From positions 3,318,312 through 3,382,311 of the forward strand of contig CM043945.1 of NCBI GenBank assembly GCA_014529385.2: 64,000 nt of DNA. The letters run 5' to 3'. The translations under genes and the position numbers were made by a program. The notes below the pieces were generated by a model. The model did no database searches and was not told the DNA's origin. It saw nothing but the letters and a program-made list of their open reading frames with translations. The stretch comes from Adiantum capillus-veneris (Eukaryota; Streptophyta; Polypodiopsida; Polypodiales; Pteridaceae). Shown piece by piece: positions 1-12,225 of the stretch (position 1 is the first letter of the stretch; the number at the start of each line of letters is the position of its first letter).

Positions 1-299
1 TGAGGTAGATAATGTAAGCGATAGGCGTGAACTACTTGATATGCACAAGGTCATTTAACTCAATACCCAAAAATGCCCGCCAGTTACCATTATTTTGGGG
101 TAATGTCCCATACTCTATGCACCTTTGAGAGGCTTAAAAAAGTTAACAAAGTGATGCATTAAGGGGCCACCCCCACAAAAAAAGGAGGGGGGAAGGGGGG
201 GGGGGGGGGGGGGGGGGGGATTTTTTTTATTATTTGAGGGGTTGTGGGGCTAAAGAAATCCTAAACCCAACGTATTAAAGAGTCGGTTTTTGTATTGGG
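1..299. other. Left edge, no gene seen
   Basis: No coding signal is visible. The stretch holds the 25-base G run and sits at the 3' side of the decayed minus-strand copia to its right, so it may be further eroded sequence of that element. Confidence 0.4.
195..219. repeat. Homopolymer G run (25 bases)
   Basis: An uninterrupted run of 25 G residues follows a G-rich lead-in and is followed by T-rich sequence. Such tracts can form quadruplexes and are prone to sequencing error. Confidence 0.95.
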
Positions 300-326
300 T
301 TAAGTACTAGCTGTATAAGTACTTAG

Positions 327-327
<1 letters not shown>

Positions 328-375
<48 letters not shown>
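328..375. repeat. (GT)n microsatellite
   Basis: About 24 GT units. On the minus strand the run follows directly after integrase-like codons of a decayed copia element and gives a threonine-histidine tail in translation, so it marks where that coding remnant stops. Confidence 0.95.
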
Positions 376-377
<2 letters not shown>

Positions 378-1592
378 ATACACACATTTTGAAGCCGTTG
401 TTTGTGTATCCTCTCCCTTGTCAATTCTCTCTTGTGTGTGCATCTTTGACTTGTTGATGATGAGTGAACTATAAATGCCTCTATGAGATTTCGAGAGCCA
501 GAGATGATATCTCATTTCTCCATCTCCACCATAACCAAGGAAAATATACTTATGTGACTTCAAGTTTAGCTTTTTCCAAAGTTCCTTTGACACATGTGCA
601 TATGCTTCACATCCAAAGATGTACAAATGATCATGGTGTGGCTTCTTTTTGGACCACAACTCCTTTAGAATTTGGTTATTCAATGGTATACTAGGTGTGT
701 TAACGATATGTACTACTATCACTACTGCCTCTATCCAAAAACTTTGATTCTCCATAGAAAGCATTGTTGAGACTCACTCTTGAATCATCCAATTCATCCT
801 TTTGGCAACTTCATTCTGATTAAGTGTGTAAGGAGCAATAAGCTCGCTCTTAACAACTCTCTTGCTACAAAAAATAGCAAACTTCCTGGAGACGTACTCT
901 CTACCATTATCAACACTTCTCAAGCTTTTGATCTTTTTTCAATACTAATTCTCTAACAATGTTAAGTATTTCTAGAAAGTAGAGAACATTTGATCCTTAT
1001 GAACAATTGATAAACCCACACCTTCCTAGTGGAATCATCTGTGAAAGTCACAAAATAACTAGCTTCTCCTAGAGACTTGGTCGGTACAAGACTAAAAATG
1101 CCGCTATATGAATAAGTTCTAGTGGCTGTAAACACTTCCTATTCAATAGCAATAAGGTGCTCTTAGTTTGTTTACCATAGATGCAATAGTCACACGTAGA
1201 AAATTCAAAATAAATTAACACACATAAGTAACCAAAACGTGCTAAATGTTTTTCCTCTTTTTTTTCATATGGCCCAAATGGCTATGCCACAACTTAGTAG
1301 ATGTCAACTCGGCTATAAATATACAATCCTTTTCTACACAAAAAACAAGCATAGAGTAAAGTGTTCCATGCTTCTAACCTTCAAGAATAATAAGATTGCC
1401 CTTTTTGATTGTCCATGGACCATTCCTAAAGGTGGTCGTGTAACCCAAGTCGCCAAGCTGGCCATCAGATAAAAAAGTCTTTGCTAACTTAGGGACAGGT
1501 TTGACTTTCTTTACTATGAATTCCGGGTCATTGTGCAAAACTAGCATGATGTTTCCAACACCATGTATCTCAAGCTCATAGCCAACATTGAG
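376..1592 (-). pseudogene. Copia gag-pre-integrase and integrase remnant (outer element)
   Basis: Read on the minus strand, 1374-1592 resembles the segment between protease and integrase (motif LAKTFLSDGQLGDLG, like the copia pattern PxLxxNLLSxGQLxxxG). Sequence near 780-840 resembles the integrase segment around PYTxxQNGVAER, with an E in the expected place. Positions 376-764 carry the integrase C-terminal pattern HLYIFGCEAYAHV followed by FLGYG. Frames change several times and stops intervene. It continues, across the inserted elements, the gag remnant at 12743-13660. Confidence 0.7.
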
Positions 1593-1597
1593 CTTCA
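1593..1597. repeat. Target site duplication CTTCA (left copy)
   Basis: CTTCA immediately precedes the TGTT start of the left 228-bp LTR. The identical five bases follow the right LTR at 12738-12742, which shows a single integration event. Confidence 0.9.
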
Positions 1598-1825
1598 TGT
1601 TGGAATCAGGGTTGCAGGGAAACACACACAGCTTGGAAAAGACGAAGGAAGCTCAAGACACACAACAGAGAGTGTATTACTTAGTGTGTAATGGAAAGAT
1701 AGATAGCCCTAGAATGAATGGACGTATATACAATGCACGAGGGAAAAAACCTCCTAAAGAGGGAAAAATGCCTCGGCGGTCCTAAGTGTGTTCACACACA
1801 TCACTACCACATGTATATGGTAACA
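1598..1825 (-). repeat. 3' LTR of middle copia
   Basis: 228 bp, TGTT...AACA ends. It matches 12510-12737 over its full length with scattered substitutions, so the insertion is old compared with the inner element. Confidence 0.9.
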
Positions 1826-1836
1826 AATCCCCCCTG
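1826..1836 (-). promoter_or_regulatory. Polypurine tract of middle copia
   Basis: Read on the minus strand a G-rich run (CCAGGGGGGATTT) directly precedes the LTR start, the expected site of plus-strand priming. Confidence 0.7.
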
Positions 1837-1900
1837 GAGTGATGTGGTGAATGAGAGCTGGTACATGAGTAAAGGGAAGTGCCATGTCCTAAGGACATGA

Positions 1901-4900
1901 TCAGTCCACAAAGGGGAGTAAGCCCAAAGCTTGGCATAAAGCTTCAAACTTCTCACAAGACAATGCCTCTGTGAAAAGATCTGAAAGGTTGTCCTGTGTT
2001 GGCACATAAGCCAAGATTATCTCTCTTGTTGAGAGCCTCTCCCTAACATAGTGGTAATGCACCTCAATGTGCTTTGTGCGAGCATGAAAAACTGGGTTCC
2101 TTGCAAGTGCCAATGCTCTCTGACTGTCAGTGTAGATAGTGTTGGCAATGTCATGTCCAACACCCAAATTAGCCATAAGGCGTCTGAGCCATACACAGTC
2201 AACTGTAGCTTTGAAGACTACCCTGTACTCAGCCTCACAACTAGAAGTGGCCACAGTAGGTTGCTTCTTGCTCAACCATGATATACATGAACTGCCAAGC
2301 ATGAAACAAAAACCACTTGTGGACACTCGCGTGTCAAAATATCCTGTCCAATCTGAGGTTGAAAAAGCATGTAAGTCTAGTGGCAATGATCCCCCCTTGG
2401 GATAAAACAAGCCAAGATGTAAAGTGCCACTCAAGTAGCGGAAAATCCTCTTGATAGCCTACCAATGCTTAGACTCTGGGCTATGCATAAATCTGCTGAC
2501 CTATGAGAGTGCAAACTGAATATCTGGCCTCGTGTTGCATACATAAATGAGGCATCCAAAAACAGTTTGGTAAAGAGTGACATCTACAGAATCACCAGCA
2601 TCATGAAGACTCAATTTCAAACCTATTTCCATGGGAGTGGCAATAGGTTTGCAATCCTCAAGTCCAAACTTACATAGCAATGTATCTATGTAACTTTTTT
2701 GACACAAGGCAATACCACCATCACACTGCTTAAATTGTATACCCAAGTAATGATGCAACAGCCCCCAATCTTTCATCTTGAAAGTAGCATTCAAATGAGC
2801 CTTAAATTCAGCAATATGTCTCTCATTTGGTCTAGTCATCAGCAAATCATCTACATAAAGAACCACAATGAGAAGTACATTGCCCTCACGCTTGACATAC
2901 AATGTGCTTTCTGTTGGACTGTTACAAAAGCCTTGTTTGACCAAATGAGTGTCAACCTTCTCATACCAAGCACGGGGAGATTGCTTCAACCCATACAAAA
3001 CTTTGTTACATTTGCACACCTTATCCTCTTATCCTTTCTTGACAAAACCGCGAGGCTGCGTTACATAAACTTCCTCAAATATGTCACCATTCAAGAAAGC
3101 AATAACAATGTCTGATTGATGTACATCCCAACCAAAATGAGCTACCAATGCACATAGAAAACGCACAATAGTCATACGACAAGTGGGCAGTGTATTTTTT
3201 TGGACACCGACCTTGAAATATTACTCAATTTTTTGGCGAGAAAATGAATCTAAATTTATGAATTTGGTGAGCATAATATTTTAGAATTAAACTTATCATT
3301 TTTTCAAAAAAAAAAGACCTTATTTGGTCATTTCTTACAATAAGGATAAAAGGAACGTCTCTTACAACTTTTTATATAATAGAAAGAAGTGATTAAGTAG
3401 TGCCACCTATACTTTTCTAATAAGTATCAATGTCACAACACACCTTATATGTACTGGGGTTTTGCTAGGAGACAACCTTTTGTTGAGTAGGGTAAGGTCT
3501 TTGAAATCTAAATGAAAACTAAATGAGGAAGTGTGAAGATCTCAGACCTCCTACATAAAATGTAGTCAATCAAACCTACTTGGCCCTCAATCTCCCCTAC
3601 CATCAATTTCTTCAGTGGGCATAAGTTTGGCAACTAGCTACCCCAAAATGAAAAACTTTATAGCAAAGACTGGCGAAAAACATCTTAAGTTCTACACCAA
3701 TGAGAGCCAAAAAAAAGCTCAAAATTTTCAAGATTCGCCAAATTGGCGATTTTTAGCCAAAAAAAAAAACACTGCAAGTGGGAGAAAAAATCTCTTCATA
3801 ATCTATGCCTTTTTGCTATGCATAACCCTTTGCAACAAGTCGAGCTTTATAGTGATCAATCTCACCATCTGGCTTGGGTTTCAACTTGAAAACCCACTTC
3901 GTACCAATGGCCTTTTTGCCTAAAAGTAAATCACATAAATTCCATGTGTCATTTTCTATCAGTGCATCATATTTTGATTGTATGGCAGCCATCCAATTTT
4001 TTTAATTTTGTGCTTCATCAAAAGACAGAGGTTCCTCAACATCATGTAGGCTAGACACACCCAAAGCATAGCAATCTGATGCATAAGATGCATGGCAAGA
4101 GCCTGAACGAGTACGACTAGACAAAGGTACATCCAATTTACTGTCACGCAATGTATGCACCAACCATTTTGGCATACCTCTAGCCTGCTCATTTTCAGCC
4201 CTTTCCTCATCAAGTACATCATGTACATCTGCATCAGTAATCGGCTGATTTGTAACATTTTCAGAAACCCCCATAGGCTGTACATTTGCCTCATTGGAAT
4301 TTACATTGAAACTTCCACCACTGAAAAGAGGCAACAAAGTGTCATAAATGTCCTGTGAGCTTACATTACTGTCTCTAGTACATGACAATAAGGGCTGAAA
4401 AAAATCTTCCACAAACACAACATCTCGTGAAACTAGAATACACTTTTTTTGTGGATGATACAACCTGTAACCTTTTCTTTCAGCACTATAACCAACAAAA
4501 CACATTTGACAGCCTTATCATCAAATTTTATGCGTTGTGTTTGTGGCACCAAAGCATATGACAAACAACCAAAAACATGCATGTGCTCAATAGAAGGCTT
4601 TCTATCATGCCATGCTTCATATGGAGTAATAGACTGCAAAGCTTTCATAGGACACATGTTTAGTACATAAGTGGTACACATGATGGCCTCAAGCCAAAAA
4701 GAATGAGGCAAAGCTTTACTTTTGACTATACATTGTGACATTTTTGTAAGTGACCTATTCTTCTTCTCAGCAGCACCATTTTGCTCAGGCATATAAGGCA
4801 CTGTGCATTGGTGTTTTATCTGACGACTAGCCAGAAATTAATTAAATTCATGAGACATATATTTCCCCCCTCGATCAGAATGGAGGGTGCCCATAGTACA

Positions 4901-6168
4901 TTTCGAGACATTTTCAGCCATAGCCAAAAATTGTTTGAAGCACGTAAATACTTTGGACTTCGCTGTAAGCAGAAATACCCATGCATGCCTGGAGTAATCA
5001 TCAAGGAAAATCACAAAGTAAAGGTAATGCATGGGCCCACAAACATCACTATGCACAAGCTGCAACCTGCATGTGGCTCTAGCTGAACCATCCTTTGGAA
5101 ACTTAGAACACTGCATCTTACTCGAAATACAGCATTCACAAACATGTTTGGCGGGTGCTTCAAGAGGCAGTAAAGAAGCAACCATATTGAATTTCTACAA
5201 ACACAGCAAACTAGCAAAATTCAAATGACCAAAATGTGCATGCAACAATTTTGCATCTAAAATAGCCTTTAAATCAAAAACTGCATTTGCAAAATTCTGC
5301 CTACACTTGTCATACAAAGTGAGCTTATACAGCCCACGGCATAAAATGCGAGATGCTACAATTTCATCACCGAAACTGAGATCATGTATTATACATCTAT
5401 CATCCACAAATTTGACTACAAGACCAAGTCTAGCAAGTGCAGATACAGACAAAAGATTTTTCTTGATCCCAGGTACATAAAGTGCATCAACAAGTGTGAA
5501 ATAACTTCCATTTGCAGCAGTAAGCACAATCTTTCCAACTCTCTGAACTGGATAAGAGGCATTGTTGGCACAAGTAACTAAATTCCCATGAAGGACAGAC
5601 TCAAGAGACGTGAACAAATCACAATGTGAGGTAATGTGCTTTGTAGCACCACTGTCAAAATACCACACATGTGAATCTGCAGTAATTGACATGCATGCAT
5701 CATGGAAAGCAGGATTATAGGTACACTCTGCACTAAAAGCCATTCTGCATCAACATCAGCATCACACTCTCCTTTCACAGAAGACTCAACAATAGCTGCA
5801 TTTGTAGTGGAACCACCCTCTTTCTTCTTAGCCTCTTTTGCCTTCAACTTACGACACTGCTTGATCAAGTGATCATTAGCTTTACAATAATGGAAATGCA
5901 TCTTCTTTCTGCCCTTATCTTGCCCTTATCACCATAATTTCTAGAGGAATTGCTGCCAGCAAAATCATTAGGAACAGGTGATTTTCCACTCGTAGAAGAA
6001 CCATAAGAAGTGGTTGCATTGTTGTTACTACCCTTTCTTTGAGCAGCAATAAAAGCCTGTTCAACTGCATGCTATCTAGTCCTGTGTTTTTTTGGAAAGT
6101 GACTCTTGCAATAGCAAGGCAAAAGTCTCGTAAGAATCTGGTAAGGCATCAGGAACAGTCTGCACAAG
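1901..6168 (-). pseudogene. Copia pol remnant of middle element (zinc knuckle to RNase H)
   Basis: Minus-strand blocks in order. Zinc knuckle with pattern CxxxNDHLIKQC near 5890. Aspartic protease with WYFDSGATKHIT near 5660. Integrase N-terminal zinc region and core with HSDVCGP and HSDRGGKY (5185-4838), then PYMPEQNGAAEKKNRSL carrying the catalytic E (about 4800). Integrase C-terminal part with FVGYSAERKGYRLYHP (about 4500). Reverse transcriptase with LYGLKQSPRAWYEK and the catalytic YVDD (3019-2501). RNase H with STSGFCFMLGSSCISW and the SSCEAEY motif (2434-1901). The blocks lie in different frames with stops between them, so no polyprotein can be made. The gag half lies beyond the inner insertion at 11669-12225. 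Confidence 0.88.
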
Positions 6169-6173
6169 GAAAC
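6169..6173. repeat. Target site duplication GAAAC (left copy)
   Basis: GAAAC precedes the 5' LTR of the inner element and is repeated at 11664-11668 right after its 3' LTR. Removing the element and one copy rejoins the gag of the middle copia. Confidence 0.92.
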
Positions 6174-6893
6174 TCTTAAATATGGAGCCTGATTTACCCT
6201 TGTAAATTTATGTGGTAAAAGCGCACATTTGTAAGGCCCCCATTATGAGGAGAAGCCATTGTGCGTGAAGGAAAATCACTCACCGGAAACCAAAATTTTC
6301 ACGGACAAGAATCAGGGGCAACTTTAAAGGCCTCGGGCCCCCAAGATTTTTTTTTCGCCGGAATATTATGGCCGGACGGCGGCCGGAAAGTGGTCGGAAA
6401 ACAACCGGTCGGTTGGCCGGTGGTCGGAAGTCAATGGCCGGTGGCCGAATTCAAAAGCGGACTTGTCTTCTCAAGGGCGGCCACACATGGGCGGATTGGA
6501 GGGTCCGATTTGGACTTATTCGCACAAGGGCGGCTACACATGGCTGTCTCTCATAAGAGAGGGCAGCCCTTTTGGCCTATAAAAGGAGGCCATTTCTACA
6601 CACATTTCATAGTGTGAAGTTGATGCAACAAGGTGAGTGTGAGGTGGTGAGAGTGAAGCAAGGCGGGAGCTCCATTAAGGGTATAATCCCTTTGTAAACT
6701 ACTTCTTGTTTTGAAGTACTAAAGCCATTGAGTGGATGCTTTCCCGTGGATGTAGCCCACATTGGGTGAACCACGTATATCGTGTGTACTCTCTCTCTCT
6801 CTCTCTACTCTATAATCTCGTGCATATAAATCTGTCTCTTTCCATTAAGTAATCTACTCAATTATCTATTTAGCTACGTCTTATTTCCTAACA
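6174..6893 (+). repeat. 5' LTR of inner copia
   Basis: 720 bp. Starts TCTTAAATATGG where the 3' LTR has TGTTAAGTATGG and ends CCTAACA. It contains a TATA box at 6578-6584 and a short CT run near 6788. Compared with the 3' LTR it has about 31 extra bases near 6334-6364 and lacks about 58 bases of a GC-rich tandem repeat (unit around GTCAATGGCCGGTGGC). Confidence 0.93.
6578..6584 (+). promoter_or_regulatory. LTR TATA box
   Basis: TATAAAA in the context GGCCTATAAAAGGAGGCC in the 5' LTR, conserved in the 3' LTR at 11346-11352. It is the likely promoter for the genomic RNA of the inner element. Confidence 0.65.
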
Positions 6894-6895
6894 AC

Positions 6896-6907
6896 TGGTA
6901 TCAGAGC
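6896..6907 (+). promoter_or_regulatory. Primer binding site (initiator tRNA-Met)
   Basis: TGGTATCAGAGC starts two bases after the 5' LTR end. This sequence is complementary to the 3' end of plant initiator methionine tRNA and is the usual copia primer site. Confidence 0.9.
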
Positions 6908-6966
6908 AAGGTTTGCTCGTAGCTAAATTATCTCAAGGAAAGGATTCCTTGAATTGAGTGGGAGTT

Positions 6967-9900
6967 ATGGCGGAGGAAGGGAAGCTCAAGATTGAGAAGT
7001 TCAACGGCAAAAACTACCAACATTGGAAGATGCAGATTGAAGACTATCTCTACCAGAAGGACCTCTATTTGCCACTAGGCGGTCTTGCGAAGAAACCCGC
7101 AACAATGGCAGATGAAGCATGGATTGTCCTTGATCGAAAGGCACTGGGAACAATCCGGTTAAGCTTGGCGTCAACGGTGGCCTTCAATGTTTCGGAGATG
7201 AAGACCACGGAGGACTTGATGAAGTCACTTGACGACTTCTACGAGAAACCATTGGCATCCAATAAGGTATTTCTTATGAAGCGCTTGTTCAATCTAAAGA
7301 TGGCAGAGAATGGTTCAGTTGCAGAACACCTAAATGACTTTAACGCAAACATAAGTCAACTTCTATCAGTGAAAATCAATTTCGATGACGAAGTGCGAGC
7401 TCTCCTTATACTATCATCTCTACCGGATAGTTGGGACAGCCTTGTGATGGCTGTAAGTAATTCTATCTCTGGCACAAATAGTCTTAAGTTTGATGATGTT
7501 GTGGGTGTTCTCCTAAGCGAGGAAATTCGAAGGAGAAGCACAGGAGAATCATCAAGTGCTGCACTATCAGTGGAAACAAGAGGAAGGCTTAAGGAGAGGT
7601 TCAAAAACCAAAAGGGTCGTGATCGCTCAAGGCGGAGCAAGTCATGCACAAAGTCAGTTCTTGAATGTTGGAACTGCGGCAAGAAGGGCCACGTCAAGAA
7701 GGATTGCTGGTCCAAGAAGAAGAAGGAGACAGAGTCTCAAGACAACAAGCCAACATCGAAGGCCAATGTGGCAGGTAAAGTAGAGCAAGATGCTCTAATT
7801 CTCTCATTAGACAATGTGTCTAATTCCTGGATAGTAGATTCCGGGGCTTCATTCCATGCGACACCACACAAGCAACATTTCCAAGACTACACCAAAGGTA
7901 ATTTTGGGTATGTATACTTGGGAGATGATGAAGCTTGTGAGATTGTCGGCAAAGGTACAGTTTCTGTCAAAACCACTAACGGAAATGAATGGAAGCTTAA
8001 AGATGTTAGGCATGTTCCTTCTCTTCGCAAAAATTTGATTTCTACAGGACAATTGGACGATGAAGGTCACAACATTGCATTCGGAAACAAACGGTGGAAG
8101 ATCTCAAAGGGATCTTTGGTGGTTGCCAAGGGTGAAAAAGTCGGTCCACTTTACTTGTGTACTGTTAGCACGCAACCTTCAGCTTGTGCAGCAACTACAG
8201 AAGTTGACAGTGCGGTGTGGCACTACCGACTTGGGCATATGAGTGCCAAAGGAATGCAAATTCTTCAAACAAAGAAGCTTCTACCATGTTTGAAAGAAGT
8301 GGACTTAGAGTTCTGTGAAGATTGTGTTTATGGTAAACAAAAGAGGGTAAAATTTCAAAAATCAGGAAATGAAAGAAAAAATAAAAAACTTGAGTTGGTT
8401 CATTCTGATGTTTGGGGTCCTACAAGTACACCATCACTTGGTGGCTCATTGTACTATGTTACATTCATAGACGATGCGACTAGAAAAACATGGGTTTATG
8501 TCATGAAGAATAAATCCGATGTATTTTCCATATTTCAAAGGTGGAAAGCCTTTGTGGAGAATGAAACAGGTACCAAGGTTAAATGCCTCAGATCCGACAA
8601 TGGAGGCGAATATTGCAGCCAAGCTTTTGAAAGCTTTTGTGCTAGCAATGGCATTCGGAGGCAAAGGACAACCCCAAGGACACCTCAACAAAATGGGATT
8701 TCGGAAAGGATGAACAGGACAATCATGGAACGAGCACGAAGCATGTGGCTACATGCAGGCCTACCGCTTGAGCTTTGGGCGAAAGCTGTAAGTACGTCTG
8801 TGTACTTAATCAATCGGTCACCCTCAACGGCATTGGATGGGGGAGTTACAAAAGAGGCATGGACAGGTAAACCGGTGAATTATGCATTTCTCAAAGTGTT
8901 TGGGTGTGAGGCTTTCATGCACATAGATAGAAGCCTAAGATCAAAGTTAGATGCAAAGTCCAAAAAGTGTTTCTTCATTGGCTATGGAGAAAGAGACTTT
9001 GGGTATCGCCTATGGAATCCTGAAGATGGTAAAATCTTAAGGAGTAGGGATGTAATTTTTAACGAACAAAATATGTACAAAGATTACTTGGAAAGAAAAC
9101 AAACAAAAGAAACAGGTGATGAGTACATGGAGCTTGAGGACGGTGAAGACTCAAGGACTGCAAACGGTGACAATGTGCAACAACGTCAACCAAATGAGGA
9201 GCCTCAACCAATTCCCCGAAGATCTACAAGAGCAAGTAGACCTCCAGAAAGTTTTGTTCCTTCCTTCAACCATCTCTTGATCTCAGATTCTGGAGAGCCG
9301 GAATCATATGAAGAAGCTATGCAACATGAATCCAAAGAAGAATGGACGAAGAGCATGCAAGTGGAGATGGACTCACTACATCGCAACCAAACATGGGAGT
9401 TGGTTGAGTTGCCTAAAGGTAAGCGGGCACTTCAAAACAAATGGGTGTACAAGCTAAAGGAAGAAGAAGGTGGGAAGAAAAGGTACAAGTCTAGGCTTGT
9501 GGTAAAAGGTTTTTCTCAAAAGAAAGGTATTGACTTCAATGAAATATTTTCTCCTGTTATAAAAATGAACTCAATTAGGCTTGTCTTAAGCCTTGTGGCT
9601 GCTCATGATCTAAATCTCGAGCAAATGGATGTAAATACGGAATTCCCTCACGGTGACTTAGAGGAGGAAATCTACATGCTTCAACCAAAGGGGTATGAAG
9701 TAAAAGGTAAGGAGAAAATGGTTTGCAGATTAAAGAAGAGCTTGTATGGTTTAAAGCAAGCATCAAGACAATGGTACTTGAAGTTTGATCGATGGATGTT
9801 GGATCATGGATTCACAAGATGCAACTCGGATCACTGCGTCTACATGGAGAATTTGGGAGATGGGAAATTCATCATCCTAATGTTGTATGTTGATGACATG

Positions 9901-10856
9901 TTGATTGCAAGTGCTAACATGCAGGACATCAAAGACCTAAAAGAGGAGCTGTCCAAATCTTTTTCAATGAAAGATTTAGGTGCTGCAAAGAGGATACTTG
10001 GTATGAAAATATCAAGGGACAGGACGAAGAAGAAAATAAAGCTATCTCAAGAAGATTACATCAAGAAGGTACTAGAAAGGTTTGCAATGCAAAATGCAAA
10101 AACAGTTTCTACACCTTTGGCTGGTCATTTTAAACTAACGAAGGATATGTGTCCAAAGACACAAGAGGAGATAGCCTATGTGTCTAAAGTTCCATATGCT
10201 GCAGCGGTGGGTTCTCTAATGTATGCTATGGTCTGGACAAGGCCAGACATTGCACATGCAGTGGGAGTTGTGAGTAGGTTCATGGACAACCCAAGTAAAG
10301 AGCATTGGCAAGCTGTGAAGTGGATACTTAGGTATCTAAAAGGGACAACAACAAATGCTTTGTATTTTGGAGGAACTGATATTTTTCTAGAAGGGTATGC
10401 TGATGCAGATATGGCAGGTGACAAAGATACTCGAAGGAGCACTACTGGCTATGTGTTCACGGTTGGAGGCACAGCAGTAAGCTGGGCTTCAAAGCTGCAG
10501 AAAGTGGTTTCACTTTCTACCACGGAAGCAGAGCATGTAGCAATGACGGAGGCAAGCAAAGAAATTCTGTGGCTTCACAGATTCTTAGATTCTTAGAAGA
10601 GCTTGGATTCAAACAAGACAATTGTGTCTTGTACAGTGATAGCCAAAGCGCTATCCATCTTGCGAAGAACTCAGCTTTTCATTCAAGGACAAAGCACATT
10701 GAGGTGAGATATCACTTCATACGCACTCTTTTGGAAGAGGGACAACTAAAGCTAGGAAAGGTGCATACAAGTGAAAATCCTGCAGACATGTTTACAAAGG
10801 TGGTCAACAAGGAGAAGTTGAGCTTTTGCTCATCTTCAATCGGCATTCAAGGATAA
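6967..10856 (+). pseudogene. Copia gag-pol polyprotein with one frameshift in RNase H
   Basis: The start chosen is the ATG at 6967 (MAEEGKLKIEKFNG, typical copia gag N-terminus). Domains, numbered from that ATG: gag (about 1-225); CCHC zinc knuckle CWNCGKKGHVKKDC from residue 234; aspartic protease with DSGAS, catalytic D291; integrase with N-terminal HHCC zinc region and catalytic triad D481, D544, E580 (exact DX35E spacing); reverse transcriptase with YVDD, D976 and D977; RNase H with GYADADMAGD. The frame stops at 10594-10596 because ATTCTTAG is present twice in tandem (10581-10596); beyond it the rest of RNase H (DSQSAIHLAKNSAFHSRTKH) continues in another frame to 10856. All visible catalytic residues are present. 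As it stands the element lacks the RNase H C-terminus. Confidence 0.93.
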
Positions 10857-10906
10857 GAAGCCAGAATGGAAAGCAGTCACAAGTTTGGTTTGGAGATCAG
10901 TCTCCA

Positions 10907-10916
10907 AGTGGGAGAT
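10907..10916 (+). promoter_or_regulatory. Polypurine tract of inner copia
   Basis: AGTGGGAGAT immediately before the TGTT of the 3' LTR, the classic copia plus-strand primer sequence. Confidence 0.85.
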
Positions 10917-11663
10917 TGTTAAGTATGGAGCCTGATTTACCCTTGTAATTTTCTGTGGTAAAAGCGCACATTTGTAAGGCCCCCATTATGAGGAGAAGCC
11001 ATTGTGCGTGAAGGAAAATCACTCACCGGAAACTAAAATTTTCACGGACAAGAATCAGGGGCAACTTTAAAGGAATATTATGGCCGGACGGCGGCCGGAA
11101 AGTGGTCGGAAAACAACTGGTCGGTTGGCCGGTGGCCGGTAGTCAATGGCCGATGGCCGGTGGTCGGAAGTCAATGGCCGGTGGCAGGTGGTCGGAAGTC
11201 AATGGCCGGTGGCCGAATTCAAAAGCGGACTTGTCTTCTCAAGGGCGGCCACACATGGGCGGATTGGAGGGTCCGATTTGGACTTATTCGCACAAGGGCG
11301 GCTACACATGGCTGTCTCTCATAAGAGAGGGCAGCCCTTTTGGCCTATAAAAGGAGGCCATTTCTACACACATTTCATAGTGTGAAGTTGATGCAACAAG
11401 GTGAGTGTGAGGTGGTGAGAGTGAAGCAAGGCAGGAGCTCCATTAAGGGTATAATCCCTTTGTAAACTACTTCTTGTTTTGAAGTACTAAAGCCATTGAG
11501 TGGCTGCTTTCCCGTGGACGTAGCCCACATTGGGTGAACCACGTATATCGTGTGTACTCTCTCTCTCTCTCTCTCTACTCTATAATCTCGTGTATATAAA
11601 TCTGTCTCTCTCCATTAAGTAATCTACTCAATTATCTATTTAGCTACGTCTTATTTCCTAACA
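10917..11663 (+). repeat. 3' LTR of inner copia
   Basis: 747 bp, TGTTAAG...CCTAACA. It carries an expanded GC-rich tandem repeat around 11120-11215, with about three copies of a GGCCGGTGGTCGGAAGTCAAT-like unit, where the 5' LTR has essentially one. Confidence 0.93.
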
Positions 11664-11668
11664 GAAAC
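11664..11668. repeat. Target site duplication GAAAC (right copy)
   Basis: Matches 6169-6173 exactly. Confidence 0.92.
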
Positions 11669-12225
11669 ACCTGTAGAAATAAGTTTCTCATTGATATCCT
11701 TGACACCAACAAGGAAAGTTTCCATATCATCTTCCTTATGCATAATCTTCGACTCCACCTCTTTACGTAGCAATGCAATTTTTTCCTCATTGCGGCTTGC
11801 ATAAAGACTAGCCCAATCCTCTTTTGTAAATTTTGTTCAATGAATGTGAGGAGTAATGGTGCGCTTCAAAGACAACACAATTAACCATGAGCCTATGCAT
11901 CCTTTTCATCCCAACGAGCTTGTTTTTCCATAGGCAAAACAACTCTAACAGCAGTAAGCCTTGCAATAAGACCTGCAACATCATCAACATCGCCTATATC
12001 CTCAGAACTAGGACGTACATCAATGCCGTGCAGAATATTCCAGACGCCCTTTGACACAAGAACATGTTTCATCATGTAAGCCCACATAGGGTAATTATCC
12101 CCATCCAATCCGTCCTCAGTAGCAGCAAATATCTTGAACACAATTTTGTTGTTGTCAGCCATAGTAAATGATACATCTGATGTGAAAAATGCCCGAAAAG
12201 AGGAGAAACGAAGCGGGAACAACAC
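11669..12225 (-). pseudogene. Copia gag remnant of middle element
   Basis: On the minus strand the reading begins MADNNKIVFKIF with the conserved gag pattern LDGDNYPMWAYMMKHVL, the substrate-like gag N-terminus of plant copia elements. The frame shifts near 11900 and coding resumes toward the inner insertion. It is the 5' part of the pol remnant at 1901-6168; the two are separated only by the younger element. An ATG with A-rich context at about 12161 is the likely original start. Confidence 0.82.

Larger units (their letters stand above)
6174..11663 (+). mobile_element. Young, nearly intact Ty1/copia retrotransposon (innermost)
   Basis: A 5490-bp element: 5' LTR 6174-6893, primer binding site 6896-6907, one gag-pol reading frame 6967-10856, polypurine tract about 10907-10916, 3' LTR 10917-11663, flanked by GAAAC duplications. 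The LTRs are highly similar outside two indels, and the polyprotein is open for 1209 codons before a single 8-bp duplication, so insertion is recent compared with its host element. The 3' LTR has canonical TGTT...AACA ends; the first dinucleotide of the 5' LTR is TC rather than TG. Confidence 0.95.
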
